DNA of 64,000 nucleotides from Corylus avellana (Eukaryota; Streptophyta; Magnoliopsida; Fagales; Betulaceae), in contig NC_081547.1 of assembly GCF_901000735.1 (NCBI RefSeq), forward strand, positions 13,837,529 through 13,901,528, read 5' to 3'. A model generated the notes under the pieces. That model had not been told where the DNA came from, did not search any database, and was given only the letters and a program-made list of their open reading frames with translations. Shown here piece by piece: positions 22,001 through 34,431 of the stretch; position 1 is the stretch's first letter, and every line of letters begins with the position of its first letter. A program made the translations under genes and the position numbers.

Positions 22001-24998
22001 AAGAAAGGGTTTATTTTATTGTTTCTAATGGAAGGAGATTCGATAGAGCTCGGTGTTTTGTGGTTTCCTAACTTAGATCAAATAGAGCTGTTATTTTATA
22101 TATTCATTTGTTGACTGGTAGATGATATGTTAATTGTTTCGTGATATTGAATTATGCAGTGGTAACTTGTGGTTTCAATTTTTTTTTTCTTCCTCTCTTG
22201 CAGTGAGAACACAAAAAATGTGCTGATTGCAGCTTCATTTATACACTTGAAGCATAAAGAACATGCAAAGTATACCTCAGAGCTTACTACTGTGAATCCA
22301 AGAATCTTGCTTTCTGGTCCTGCAGGTCAGTGGAGTTTTTTTTTTTTTTTTTTAATGAAATTTAATCTTCAAGAAATGTTTTGATGCTGTATTGGTTTTC
22401 ATTCCAAAAAATTGAACTTTTTTTTTAAACCTCTTTACAGGGTCTGAGATATATCAGGAGATGTTGGCAAAGGCACTTGCTAACTACTTTGGAGCTAAAT
22501 TGCTCATATTTGATAGCCATTCATTTTTGGGTGTAAGATAAATTACCTTCATGAGTGTGATATTAGAATTGCCGTTGTACCTAGTTTCTTTTTAACTCTT
22601 ATATTGGAGTGAAGGCTTTCCTCTTTCCTTGCTGTTTGAGGGGCTCCAGTGACCAATTCTCATCATGGTCCATTGAGTTGATGCAACTTGCAACTTATAT
22701 TTAGTTTTTATTTTCATTATCTAATTTCTCTTTTGATGTTGCTTTGCTTTTCTTTATAAGAGATTATTAAACTAATCAATTGGAATATTAATGACAAAAC
22801 ATATTGTAGGGTTTATCATCAAAGGAAGCAGAGCTGCTGAAGGATGGATATAATGCAGAAAAATCCTGCAACTGCCCCAAACAAAGTCCTTTACCCATGG
22901 ACTCGGCTAAGAGCACGGATCCATCAGCAGTTGAAGCGGATCCACCCAGCTCTGCAAATGCACCTTCTTCTAATGGCTTGGAATCTCAACCTAAGATGGA
23001 GACTGAAACTGTACCCTCTGCCTCTGGGACATCTAAGAATTACTTGTTTAAAATAGGTATTTCATTTTTAGTTACATATAGAGATGCCTTTTTGTTCGCT
23101 TTCCAGTTATTCTCCCACTTTTTAGGTGTTTTTGATATTCTTTTGTTTTCCTCAGCATCATTTGTACAAATATGAACTGTGCAGGTGATAGAGTAAGATT
23201 TAATGGTTCAGCTTTGGGTGGTTTATATCCAGCAGCATCTCCTTCACGGTAACATCATGATGGATCAAATTTTCTAGGGTTATATTATCTTCTTATCTTG
23301 TTTTTGATGAATTATACTATCTTCTTATCTTAAGGAGTGCTTCACTTCCAGATAATGGTTGCCCATTTGATCTCTGTGTGATTTTCAATTGAACTTGAGT
23401 TTATCTCTTGGAGAATTAATGCTTAGGCTCTCTCGCTCTCTCTCTTTCTCTCTCTAAACTTAGGATGCTATTAAATTTATTCGGTTTATTTTTGCGCAAG
23501 ATGAATTTTAGGGTTATCAACTTATCATGCTTTAAAATATGCTTGTTAACACAACATGTAGGGGCCCATCTAGTGGAAGCCGTGGAAAGGTGGCATTAGT
23601 TTTTGAGGAGAATCCATTGTCAAAAGTTGGTGTAAGGTTCGATAAATCCATACCAGATGGGGTTGATCTTGGAGGTCAATGTGAGGGAGGTCATGGATTC
23701 TTTTGTAATGGTAAAAATCCTATTTAGTGACTCCATTTAACAAGCTTCAACCTGGCAATTTGTACTATTTTTTTCCCGTATTTTCTATTGCTCTATATTG
23801 AATCTCTCTCTCTCTCTCAGTAACTGATCTTCGTTTGGACACGGGCTCAGAAGAATTGGACAAGTTACTTATTAACACTTTGTTTGAGGTATTTCCCCCC
23901 CCCGGCGTTTTGTGCTTTTTTTTTTTTTCCCATCATCTTCTTGATGACTTAATAATATCTTTTTCTCAGGTTGTAACTAGCGAAAGCAGAAGCTCACCTT
24001 TCATTCTATTTATGAAAGATGCTGAGAAGTCTATGGTAGGAAATGGAGACTCATATTCTACATTCAAAAGCAAACTTGAAAAGCTTCCTGATAATGTGGT
24101 CGTAATAGGTTCTCACACTCATACTGACAATCGCAAAGAGAAGGTAACATGATGGGGATTTAAAATTTCCCTTCAATTATAGTCTGATGCATTTCTATTT
24201 AACGCAATGTGAGATGAGGTATTAAATAATTGTCTTTGTTGTATGTGTAGCAGCACACTTTGGCCCATCAGATCTTGTTGTCTGAAGTGTGTTGTGCTCC
24301 ATTTCTATTACTTATATAAAAAAAAGTGTGTTATGCTCCATTTCTATCCACTAGACCAATAATTCCTTATTTCTTCTAATTTTTGCCCTCTTTTTGCCAG
24401 GCAAAATTTTCAGTATGAGATTAGGAACTTACAAGATATGAATATTAGGTTTTAGGTCAAAAAGTAGCAGTGTTGACAACACATCATTTATTAATGCTAG
24501 GACAAGATTAGTACTGTAGGTTTTAACACTAAAGGAATTGCTGTGGGATGCCATCTAGTCTAGGAGGTGGAATGCCTGGAGGAAGTACAAATGCATATGG
24601 AAATACGGGAATGGGTATGGGGCTGCCTACTAAGGGCTAACAGGTGTACCAGTCTGACAGAGAAAGAGGAAGTTGAAAATAGGTCCTGCTTGGGGAACCA
24701 CTCATCACATTCTACTCCAATTATTTGCTGCCTACCATGATGGCCTCAGCTACATGACCTACTTCCATCTTAGCATCTAAGTTGTCTGACATGTACTAGA
24801 GGTCAAATCTTGAATTTAGGGGAAGCTAATTATTTTTTACCTCTATGTAGCATTTTAGTGTATTTTATTTAGGCGTCCTCATGTACAATTGTGATCATCA
24901 TACTGTGTAATTTTTTTTCTTTGCAGTCACATCCTGGCGGTCTGCTTTTCACGAAATTTGGCAGCAATCAGACTGCTCTTCTTGACTTGGCTTTCCCG
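19059..24998 (+). CDS. FHA-domain AAA-type ATPase (At4g02480/At1g02890-like), first 14 coding exons only
   Basis: Exons: 19059-19163, 19288-19450, 19562-19698, 19852-19968, 20177-20320, 20476-21107, 22204-22325, 22441-22532, 22810-23056, 23185-23248, 23562-23710, 23821-23888, 23970-24143, 24927-24998. All use GT-AG borders and stay in phase for 762 codons. The N-terminus (MVSTRRSGS) is a basic, Ser-rich leader. Residues about 135-222 form an FHA phosphopeptide-binding domain (MPWCKLLSQ, FVIGSSRQCNYPL, GSKGTVQVNG, GDELVFG). Residues about 430-505 give the conserved block DSFSYYLSENTKNVLI with GPAGSEIYQEMLAKALANYF, a P-loop-like but degenerate motif, and LLIFDSHSFLG. Known family members run to about 1,200-1,270 residues with the catalytic AAA domain at the C-terminus; that part is absent here. 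The last exon ends at an intact donor (GTAATG), so the model stops in an intron rather than at a broken exon. Symbol unassigned; identification is firm at family level. Confidence 0.9.
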
Positions 24999-25625
24999 GT
25001 AATGTGTATACTCCAAAAACATCATGGCTTCCTATTTTTCCTTAATGTTGTGCAAGCCTATTTTGAATGTGGATTGTTCTTTGTGTAGAAAAAGGGTCAT
25101 TTGCAGTTTTCTTTTTATGGCAATGCTTTTTGTCAGTTTTAATTTTTAATTTTTTTTCAAGTTTTTATTTATGAGAAAGATGAGCTGCTGTTATTAATAT
25201 TTTCTTGTTTCTTTATGCATCGACATTTATGGAGGCATTTCCGTAAATTTAATCTTGATTTTTATACTTTGAAATATTTATTGACAGATTATCATTGTTC
25301 CTCTTTTTCCTCTTGCTTCTTTGTTTATTATAATATATGTCCAAGACTTTGTTATGTGTTTCTTTGGACAAAAAGAAAGTTTGCAGTTTAGGATATTCAC
25401 TTTACTAATTTGGAGTCTGAAATGCACGTGTCTGAGTATTCTGCCATGTTAATCAGTAATATCTAAGACCTTCTCTTTTTTTAGGTAGAATGATTAAAAT
25501 GTTTCATGAATTTTTTTTTTGATGAGTATTTCAAACTTTTTAAAAGCGCAGAGATGTGCAACCCTTGTACAAGAAAACACCTAATGTAGTTGAAATATTA
25601 GATTACTTAGGAGGAGCTATGCTGA
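24999..25625 (+). other. Start of intron 14 of the FHA-ATPase gene
   Basis: Non-coding AT-rich sequence after the donor at 24999. The next expected exon of the family is not found here or anywhere to the right. LINE1 coding sequence begins by about 25626; its exact 5' edge is not visible. Confidence 0.6.
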
Positions 25626-25629
25626 GGCG

Positions 25630-27253
25630 GTGGGGTTGTCGCTGCAACCGGCAGAGGAATGTTTTAATTCTTTTTCGGAACCGATCGCCATGGTGCCAAG
25701 GTGGCTGAAAGAGGCTTCCGCAGAGCGGGATAAGCAACATCAAGTTTCTGCCAGAATAGGGGGGGACTCGAAACAGGTTACCACGCCGGAGTGGATTGCT
25801 GATGATATTGCGGAGGGTCCGAAGAAGACTTTCTATTCAGGGACGGCGGGTTTGCTCTGTCCAAAGGTAGGGGTGTCTTCGGGTGATGAAAGCAGGGCTC
25901 CGGCGAGCGGTTCTTCTTTTCTGGCGAATAGCTTCCATACCACGGTAAGGCAGACTGCAGCGTATCTTGGAGTTGATCACGTGAAGGAACAGGAGAGGAA
26001 CGAATGCCATGCTGTGCAGTCTTTCTTGCGTGTGAAGGGTGAGCTAATTAATGCTAAGGAGACGTTGAGCAGGTTGAAAGGCGAAGTTGACGTGGGTATG
26101 GAGAAGCTGGATGCTGCTATAAAATATCTAGAATGTCAGACTTCTGTTCCCAAGGCTGATGAGGTTTGTGTTTGTGGATCCGCGAGAAAGAAGGCCTTCA
26201 ATCTCAGGGCAGTCCAGCATAAGAAGGCATTAATGATAAGGCCCAAATGGAATCATGATAAGTCTGGGAAAGCCGTGAAGACTTATTTCAGGAAAAAGGA
26301 TGCTCGGCCCATTAAGGAAAATGGGCTAGTTAGTGGCCCGAATAGTAAGGCCCCGATTATTCAAGAGTGCAAGGCAGTGGAGTTTGGGAAGAGTCCTGTG
26401 GAGATAGGGGAGTGCTCGAGTGCAAGGTCGGAGCCGGAAGGAGTGCTGGAATCGTCGGAGGGTGGTCACAAAGCTTCGATGGGTGTCGATGATATCCCAG
26501 ATTGCTCGATCCATGTCGATGGGTCTGGGCGCGCTGAGGGATTGGCAGATCCCCACGGGCTGATCGTGACTACAGCCACGGCAGAGGAGCCGATGAGGGT
26601 AGCTTCGGCGGGGAAGGGGCCGGCGTTGATGGTTCCGNNNNNNNNNNNNNNNNNNNNNNNNNNNNNNNNNNNNNNNNNNNNNNNNNNNNNNNNNNNNNNN
26701 NNNNNNNNNNNNNNNNNNNNNNNNNNNNNNNNNNNNNNNNNNNNNNNNNNNNNNNNNNNNNNNNNNNNNNNNNNNNNNNNNNNNNNNNNNNNNNNNNNNN
26801 NNNNNNNNNNNNNNNNNNNNNNNNNNNNNNNNNNNNNNNNNNNNNNNNNNNNNNNNNNNNNNNNNNNNNNNNGAAGTCATGGTTGATGATAGGAGCAAGG
26901 AAGGTGGGAGGGCAGAGACGTGTGAAACAGAGGGGCCTGCGCCTTTGAACAGTTATGGGCCTTCGCCTTTGAACAGTTATGCAGCAGGTTATTCCGATTG
27001 GGTTATTCAGTGTGCCAATGAGATATATCCGATCGTGGGGATTTCGTTTGCCGGTCATAAGCTGCAATTGTTAGCATTGTTAACCTCTCTAGAAGAGGAA
27101 CGTCGAAATAATGGGATGGTAAGTACTTCCAACAGCGGCACTAAGGGTAAAAGGGAGATGAGGAATTTGGAGTGTTCGGTGAATTATGATGCCAGAAGTG
27201 GGAGCTCGGTTCGGGGAAGCAGGAAAGAGAGGGGGAAGGTAGCAGTGTTATGA
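25630..27253 (+). pseudogene. LINE1 ORF1 (5' end not seen, N gap inside)
   Basis: The frame is open from about 25630 to the gap (no ATG is certain; the first codon shown is within an open frame). A second open part runs from 26873 to TGA at 27251-27253. The stretch LINAKETLSRLKGEVDVGMEKL matches [20 protein letters not shown] in LINE2, confirming that both encode the same ORF1 type. The usual role is nucleic-acid binding and RNP formation. The codon context ATGA joins its stop to the ORF2 start. The 235-N gap prevents a verdict on integrity. Confidence 0.65.
26638..26872. other. Assembly gap (235 N)
   Basis: This is the only gap not set to 100 N, so its size was probably estimated from linking data. 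It lies inside ORF1 of LINE1 and is the candidate position of a false join. Confidence 0.95.
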
Positions 27254-30200
27254 AGATAAGCATAATCTCTTGGAATGTGAGAGGATTGAATAAGAGGGAT
27301 AAGCGCTTGAGGGTGAGCAATTTGCTTAGGGACTGGAATGCAGATGTTGTTTGCCTTCAAGAAACCAAGATTCAGGCTATGTCTAGAAACATTGTTCGCA
27401 GTTTATGGAGGCGAAATCATGTGGATTGGTGCTGTTTGGAGTCTAGTGGGGCCTCAGGTGGTATTTTAATCATGTGGGATACTAGGGTGGTGGAGAAGAT
27501 CGATGTCTGTATAGGGGATTTTACCCTGGCTGTGTCTTTCAAGAACGTGGCAGACCTCTCTGTGTGGGCATTTGCAGGAGTGTATGGTCCGAATATTGAT
27601 AGGGATAGAAGGCTCCTTTGGGATGAGTTGGCTGGCGTTCTTAGTTGGTGGAACGTGCCATGGTGTATTGGGGGAGATTTCAATGTTACCCGTTTCCCTA
27701 GTGAAAGATCTGGTGGAGCTCGTCTGGATTCTGCGATGATGGGTTTCTCAGATTTTATTTCTGAACAAGGGCTTATGGATCTTCCCCTTGGAGGGGGTGT
27801 CTGTACTTGGTCGGTCTCTCAAGATCCTCCGCTATGGTCTAGGATTGATCGGTTTCTTGTTTCTCCAGAGCTGGAAGCCTGGTTTCCAGGGGTGAGGCAG
27901 AAGAGGCTTCCACGTCTATGTTCGGATCACTTCCCAATTATGCTAGAGTTGGGGGAGGTATCCAAGGGGAAAAGGCCATTCAGGTTTGAGAACATGTGGC
28001 TTAAGGAGGAAGGGTTTGGTGCGTTAGTGAAACAATGGTGGGATTCTTATGAGTTCCAAGGTTCGCCGAGTTTTGTTCTCGCTCGCAAACTCAAGGCCTT
28101 GAAGCTGAATTTGAAGACTTGGAATGAGGAGGTGTTTGGTAACATTGAGAGGAATAAGCGGACTCTTCTTGAGGATCTCCGGGTGTTTGATGAGCACGAA
28201 GAAAGTAGGGCTTTGAACGAGGAGGAGTTAGTGAGGAAGGCCGAGGTTGTTCGAGAATTAGAGAAGTGTACTCTTATGGAGGAGATTAGTTGGAGACAGA
28301 AGTCTAGGGTGTGTTGGTTAAAGGAAGGGGACAAGTGCACTAAATTTTTTCATTCCATAGCCAACTCAAACAAAAGATATAATTCGATAGAGAATCTTAT
28401 GATTGGGGATAATCTTTCTTCAAATCAGGATGAGATTAGTGAGCACAGTGTTGATTTCTACCAAAAGCTCTTTGCTGAACATCACAGTTGGAGGCCTTTG
28501 GTAGATGGTATTTCCTTGGATTCCATCTCAGAGGGAGAGGCCAGCTGGTTGGAGAGAGATTTTGAAGAGGAAGAGGTTAGAAAGGTCGTGTTTAAGATGA
28601 ATGGTAACAAGGCACCGGGCCCCGATGGGTATTCTATGGCGTTCTTCCAAGCTTGTTGGGATGTGGTGAGGGAGGACATTATGAGGGTCTTCAATGCTTT
28701 CCATGCTGGCGGGATGTTTGTTAAGAGCCTCAACGCCTCGTTCATTTCGCTTATTCCAAAGATTCCCGGTGCCATCAATCTTAAAGATTTCCGCCCGATT
28801 AGCCTTGTGGGAGGTATGTACAAAATTATTGCCAAGGTTTTAGCAAATAGATTGAAGGTTGTGTTGGACAAGATTATCTCCAAGTCGCAAAATGCTTGCA
28901 TCAAAGGTCGGCAGATTCTAGATCCCATCTTGATTGCTAATGAATGCCTTGGTAGTAGGATGAGATCTGGGGAGCCAGGGGTCATTTGCAAAATGGATTT
29001 GGAAAAAGCTTACGATCATGTGAATTGGGGCTTCTTGTTGTACTTGCTAAGGAGGTGTGGTTTTGGAGGGGTTTGGTGTTCCTGGATTCATCATTGCATT
29101 TCCTCGGTGCGATTCTCAATTCTGGTAAATGGGTCTCCTAAAGGTTTTTTTTAGTAGCTCCAGGGGTTTGAGACAAGGGGATCCTCTCTCTCCTTTGCTG
29201 TTTGTGTTTGTGATGGAGGTCCTAAGTAGGATGATTTCGGCGGCGGTTCATAGGGGGTTGTTAGAAGGCTTCAAAATTGGTAACACTACAGTCTCCCATC
29301 TTCTTTTTGCCGACGACACCTTGATTTTCTGCAATGCTAGGCCTGCCCAGTTACGCTACTTGCGGAGTTTGTTCTTGTTGTTTGAAGCTGTTTCCGGGTT
29401 GAAGGTTAATTTGGCTAAATCGATGCTTATCCCGGTGGGGAATGTGGAGCAAGTGGCTTCGTTAGCCGGCATTTTAGGGTGTGAGGCAGCTACTTTGCCA
29501 GTGAAGTACCTTGGTCTCCCGTTGGGAGGCTCTTGTAGGTCCAAGCATATTTGGGATGGAGTGATCGAGAAGATTGAATACCGGTTGGCCAGCTGGAAAA
29601 GGGTGTATTTGTCGAAAGGGGGTAGGGTCACCCTTATTAAGAGCACTCTTGCTAACATGCCCACTTATTACTTGTCTCTTTTCCCTATTCCGGTGAGTGT
29701 TGCTAAGCGCATTGAGAAGCTTCAACGCAATTTTCTTTGGGGAGGGATAGGCGAAGAGTTCAAATACCACTTGGTGAAGTGGTCACAGGTTTGCACTCCG
29801 ATCAAGGAGGGAGGGTTGGGGATCAGGAATTTATTGGTCTTCAACCGCGCTCTTTTAGGGAAATGGTTGTGGCGTTATGGGTCGGAAAGAGATGCTTGGT
29901 GGAGAGTTGTGATAGATGCGAAGTTTGGAAGTTTATGGGGAGGATGGTGTTCAGTTGAGCCTGGAGGCACGCTTGGGGTAGGGTTATGGAAGAATATTAG
30001 GAAAGGGTGGGAAACTTTCAAAGGCTTTACGAGATTTGTAGTGGGGGATGGGTCTAGGATTAGCTTTTGGCATGATTGGTGGTGTGGAGATTCAGCTCTC
30101 AAGATAGCTTTCCCGATCCTTTATAGTATTGCTTGTGCAAAGGAGGCCTCAGTTGCGGATAACGTGGAGATGCTAAGGGGATCCAACCAGTGGAATGTGA

Positions 30201-30888
30201 GTTTTTTGAGGGCGGCTCATGATTGGGAGGTGGAGGCCTTTGCCTCTTTTTTCCAGGTGTTACATTCTACAGGAGTGAGAAGAGGGTCGGAAGATAGATT
30301 ATGGTGGAACCCTTCCAAAAGAGGTACTTTCAAGGTCAAGTCTCTCTTTCTATCCTTGGCATGCTCGGAAGGGAGGAGGTTCCCCTGGAAGAGTGTGTGG
30401 CGGACACAAGCTCCTCCAAGGGCAGCTTTTTTTGCGTGGTCGGCGGCTTGGGGGAAAATTCTGACCTTAGATAACCTCAGAAAGAGAAATGTGATTGTGG
30501 TAAACAGATGTTGGATGTGTAAGAAGAGTGAGGAGACGGTGGATCACCTTCTTATTCATTGTGAGGTGGCGTCTGCTTTGTGGAGTGCCTTTTTTGGCCG
30601 TTTTGGGTTATCATGGGTGATGCCTGGTCGGGTTTTCGAGTTGCTAGCTTGTTGGTGGTCTGCAGGAAGGGGGGGGGGAGTGCTACAGTCTGGAAGATGG
30701 TGCCTACTTGCTTTTTTTGGTGTTTATGGAGAGAGAGAAATAATAGGTGCTTCGATGATGTGGAGAGGTCTTTCGAGGACTTTTTATCCTATTGTTTTCA
30801 TACTCTGTATCTTTGGACTGTAGCGTTTGTTTTTCCGGTTTCGATTAGCTATAATGATTTCCTTGTACGTTTTTCCCTTTCTAGTTAG
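27250..30888 (+). pseudogene. LINE1 ORF2: endonuclease, reverse transcriptase, zf-RVT (two homopolymer frameshifts)
   Basis: The start ATG overlaps the ORF1 stop (ATGA, 27250-27253). An AP-like endonuclease comes first, with [24 protein letters not shown] and CSDHFPIML providing the catalytic N, E, D/N and H. Reverse transcriptase follows: [44 protein letters not shown], the FADDTLIF active site and YLGLPLGG. The C-terminal zf-RVT has CWMCKKSEETVDHLLIHC. The frame breaks twice: an 8-T run at about 29143-29150, where 7 T would keep RT open, and a 10-G run near 30669-30678. Everything else is intact over about 1,200 codons, so it is either very recently inactivated or affected by homopolymer sequencing errors. 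Confidence 0.9.
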
Positions 30889-30969
30889 GTGATCCTCCTT
30901 GTATACTTCCAGTGTACTCCGGGGCGCCTACGCTTTTAATAAAGTCAACTACTTACTTATCAAAAAAAA

Positions 30970-33830
30970 CTAGCGACTTGTGGGTAATCGATTTTGGAGC
31001 AAATGAACTTATGGCTGGTCCGTATACTTCCCTCTTTGAAAATCATCATGTTGATACACTTCAAAGTGCCACTCTAGCTAATTGTTTCAAATCAGCAGTT
31101 GTCGGCTCTGGCAATAAACATCTAAGTCTTGAAATTGAGTTGCTATCCGTTCTACATGTTCCTGGCTTTCCTTTTAATCTATTATGCATTAGTAAAATTA
31201 CCAAGCTTTTAATTGTTTTGTTAGTTTTTACTCTTTTTTTTCAGCATTTTTTAGGATCTCAAGACAAGAAGCATGATTGGTATGGGGCATTAAGTTGGTG
31301 GATTATATTATCTAGACCTCGTACCTATGTCTCCCTCTCGCGCTCTGCAATCGTATGTCTTTGCTCTTCAATAGCTTTGTCGTCTTAGTCATCCTTCACT
31401 TTCTACATTGAAGCATCAAATCTCTAGTCTTCGTCATGAGTTGTCTATGCATTGTGAAGCTTGTCAGCTTAGTAAGCATTACCATATCTCTTTTCCGTCA
31501 AGAGTTGTTCGTAGGGTTTCAAGTCCTTTTGGGTTGTGCATTCTGATTTCTAGGGTCCAATTAATGTAGCATCCAATAAATTCCACTATTTTGTGGATTT
31601 TGTGGATGATTTCTCTTGTATGACATGGCGATTTTTATTGAAAAATTGTTCCAAGTTATTTTCTATTTTCCAAATCTTTCAGAATATGATTAAAACACAA
31701 TTTTCTCAGAAAAACCGTATCTTGCATTTTGATAATGCCCAAGAATATAAATCTAGTTCTTTTGCTTCGTAGCTGTTTGATAAATGCATTATCCATCAAA
31801 CATCTTGCGCTCGCTCCATAACAAAATGATGTGATTGAACGCAAGAATCTTCATTTATTGAATGTTGTACGTGCTCTCTTATTTCATATGCATGTCCCCA
31901 AACAATTTTTTGAATGATGTTGTTCTCACGGCTTGCTATCTTATTAATCGAATGCCCCCCTCAATCTTAGATGGCACCTTTCCTCATTCTCTCTTATTTT
32001 CTTCTTCATCCTCGTTCTCTTGCCACCCAAGGTTTTTGGGTGTGTCAATTATATTCACAATTTGGATCCTTGTTATGATAAGCTTGATCCTCATGCTACT
32101 ATTGTGTCTTTCTTGGTTATTCCACAACCTAGAAGGGATATCATTTCTATAAGCTCGATGTCCTTCCCATACCGCCATTAGTTTCGCCCCTATCTGAATC
32201 TGCCTCTCCTCCAATCTCGTTGCCTCCTTGCTCTCGCCTACTCCACTCCAAGTCTATACAGTCACCATCGACCATCAGCTCCTACACCTCCACCATCATC
32301 CTTATTGTCTGCAGATCCAGTGTCCCCACTTGCACAACCAAACATCCTATCGATCAATTTGTATCGACTAGTTCTTTGTCCTTGTCACTTTCTTGCTTTA
32401 TTTCCCATCACTCTAGTGTTTCTATCCCAAAGACAATGCAGGCAGGATGCATTATCTAACTTTGGTTGGACGCAAGCTATGGAGACCTTGCATCAAAATG
32501 AGCCATGGAAGTTGGTTTTGTTACCGTCCGGTAGTTGGTTGCAAATGGGTTTGCACATATAAGTTTAATCTTGATGGTTTGGTAGAAAGTTCAATTGGTT
32601 GCTAAAGGTTAACACAGACGTATGGTATTGACTATGATGAAACTTTTTCTCCAGTTGCCAAAATTTCTTCTATTCATGTTCTTATTTCTTTGGCTGCTAA
32701 TCTTGATTGGCCCTTGTTTCAATAGGATGTTAAAAATGCCTTTTTCATGGGGATTTACATGAGGAAGTTTTATATGGAGCAACCACCTGGGTGAGTTGCT
32801 AAGAGGGAATATCAAGATCATGTTTGTAAGTTAAAAAATGCATTGTATGGTCTCAAGCAATCACCGAGGGCATGGTTTGGAAATTCTTTGAGGCGGTATT
32901 GGAGTTTGGACTCTAGAGATGTTAGATGGATCATTCAATATTTCACTCATATACTAGTGCATGTTATATTCTCCTTGTGGCATATGTAGACGATATCATT
33001 ATTATTGGATATGATTTGGGAGGCATTGTCTGATTGAAACAATTTTTGCAATGGGGGTTTCATACAAAAGATTTGGGCAAACTTCAATATTTTTTAGGTA
33101 TTGAACTTGCTAGATCTTGGACAAATATCAACTTCTCTTAGAGAAAGTATGTACTCGATTTGATAGAAGAGATTGGTATTTTGGGTGCCCAACCTATTGA
33201 GGTTCCAATGGATTTGGACTAGAAATTACTGAAAAATGAAGGGGAATAATTTGAAGATCTTGGTAGGTATCGGCGTCTAGTTAGAAAGTTGAACTATCTT
33301 ATTATCACCAGATCATATATTTACCATGTAGTTAGTGTTGTTAGTCAATTCTTGGAAGCTCCTCGTGTTTCACATTACGAAGATGTTACTCACATTATTC
33401 GGTATCTGAAGAGAGCCCTTGGTCTTGGGATACTGTATTGACCAAATGGACATCTTAGTGTAGAAGGTTTTATTAATGTAAATTAGACAAGTTCTCCTTC
33501 AGATAGATGGTCTACAAAATCATATTATACATTCTTATGCAATAATCTTGTAACTTGTAAGAGTAAGAAATAGACAACAGTGGTGCAATCCAGTGCTGAA
33601 GCAAAGTAAAGGGCAACGACTCATACTACTAGTGAGTTGACATAGTTACAACATTTTCTTCAGGAAATTGGATTTTCAACTCCTACTCCTATCCCATCAT
33701 TTTGTGATAACCATGTTGCTTTGCATATTGCATCTAACCTAAATTTTCATGAAACGACCAAACATATTGAGGTTGATTATTATTTTATCCGAGGCAAAAT
33801 ATTCAATGGAGACATATCTACATTATTCGA
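30970..33830 (+). pseudogene. Ty1/copia retrotransposon remnant (protease to RNase H)
   Basis: It starts abruptly in the protease (DLWVIDFGANELMAG). GAG-pre-integrase and integrase pieces follow: HCEACQLSKHY near 31450, then DNAQEYKSSSF near 31733. Reverse transcriptase is at 32600-33010 (DETFSPVAKISSIHVLIS, KNALYGLKQSPRAWF). A late RT piece and RNase H end with TKHIEVDYYFIRGKI near 33770. Stops and frameshifts are frequent. No LTR is recognised on either side. The left part is missing at the LINE1 tail. Confidence 0.8.
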
Positions 33831-34431
33831 TAGTTCCACCTGCGGCCATGGGAGCGGAGTCGGGATCCTTGTGATCGCCAACCCTTACACAAGGTAGAAT
33901 TGTGTATCGACCATTCAAAAGATTAAAGGAAAAAATAATATTTCTGATATGTGTGAATGTTTTACTTGTACTTTCTGATGTTATGAAAATGAAATCGTTT
34001 CCAACTTTATTGACTGTATGATGTATCCAGTATTTGAGTGTTCGACTCATCCTTTGTTTTCATATTTTAAAACAACCCAGATGATGTCGTGGATGGTTCT
34101 ACAGGCCATGGAAACTAGGGTTGGAAACCTTCACCTAAAAGCGAAATAAATTAGTGCATGCTGCACATTAGTTCTTTTTTTGTTTCAGCATGCTTTCTTA
34201 TGGTAAGACTAAGGTTTAGAGGTTTAGTTTTAATGGAATGAGTTGCAACAAGTGATATGATGGTTTAACTTTTAATTGTTCTGAGACGTTAGGTTTGCTT
34301 TGATTTTCAGTATATCAAATTTTTGTATCCTTAAGTTTTTTGACTGAGCGATGCGTAATATTGTCTTCCTATAGGAAGGGGGTGTTACAAACTTAGCAGA
34401 AAAAGTTAACAATAGGAGAAGGGATAGCTAC
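33831..34431. other. Unassigned sequence between copia remnant and AVP2 exon 6
   Basis: Most likely the beginning of AVP2 intron 6, read on the minus strand from the donor at 34431. I see no exon matching the next part of the pump (expected to start VGDNVGDCAARGADLF). Confidence 0.4.

Larger units (their letters stand above)
25626..30969 (+). mobile_element. LINE1, L1-type retrotransposon, nearly full coding content
   Basis: It contains ORF1 (to 27253, with an N gap), ORF2 (27250-30888) and a 3' end with AATAAA-like sequence and ACTTATCAAAAAAAA at 30955-30969. Plant L1-type LINEs move by target-primed reverse transcription. The flanks do not match each other: intron of the FHA gene on the left, the middle of a copia element on the right. 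I found no target duplication, which is unlike LINE2. Confidence 0.85.

Noticed and set aside
22169..23175. Intronic open frames on the plus strand as separate genes
   Set aside because: They read through exon borders of the FHA-ATPase into introns; the exon parts are accounted for in the spliced model.
25000..25625. Next exon of the FHA-ATPase gene
   Set aside because: No frame matches the expected downstream region of the family; the sequence is intron-like and AT-rich.
33831..34431. Extra AVP2 exon downstream of exon 6
   Set aside because: Neither strand shows the conserved continuation (VGDNVGDCAARGADLF) or any membrane segment of the pump.
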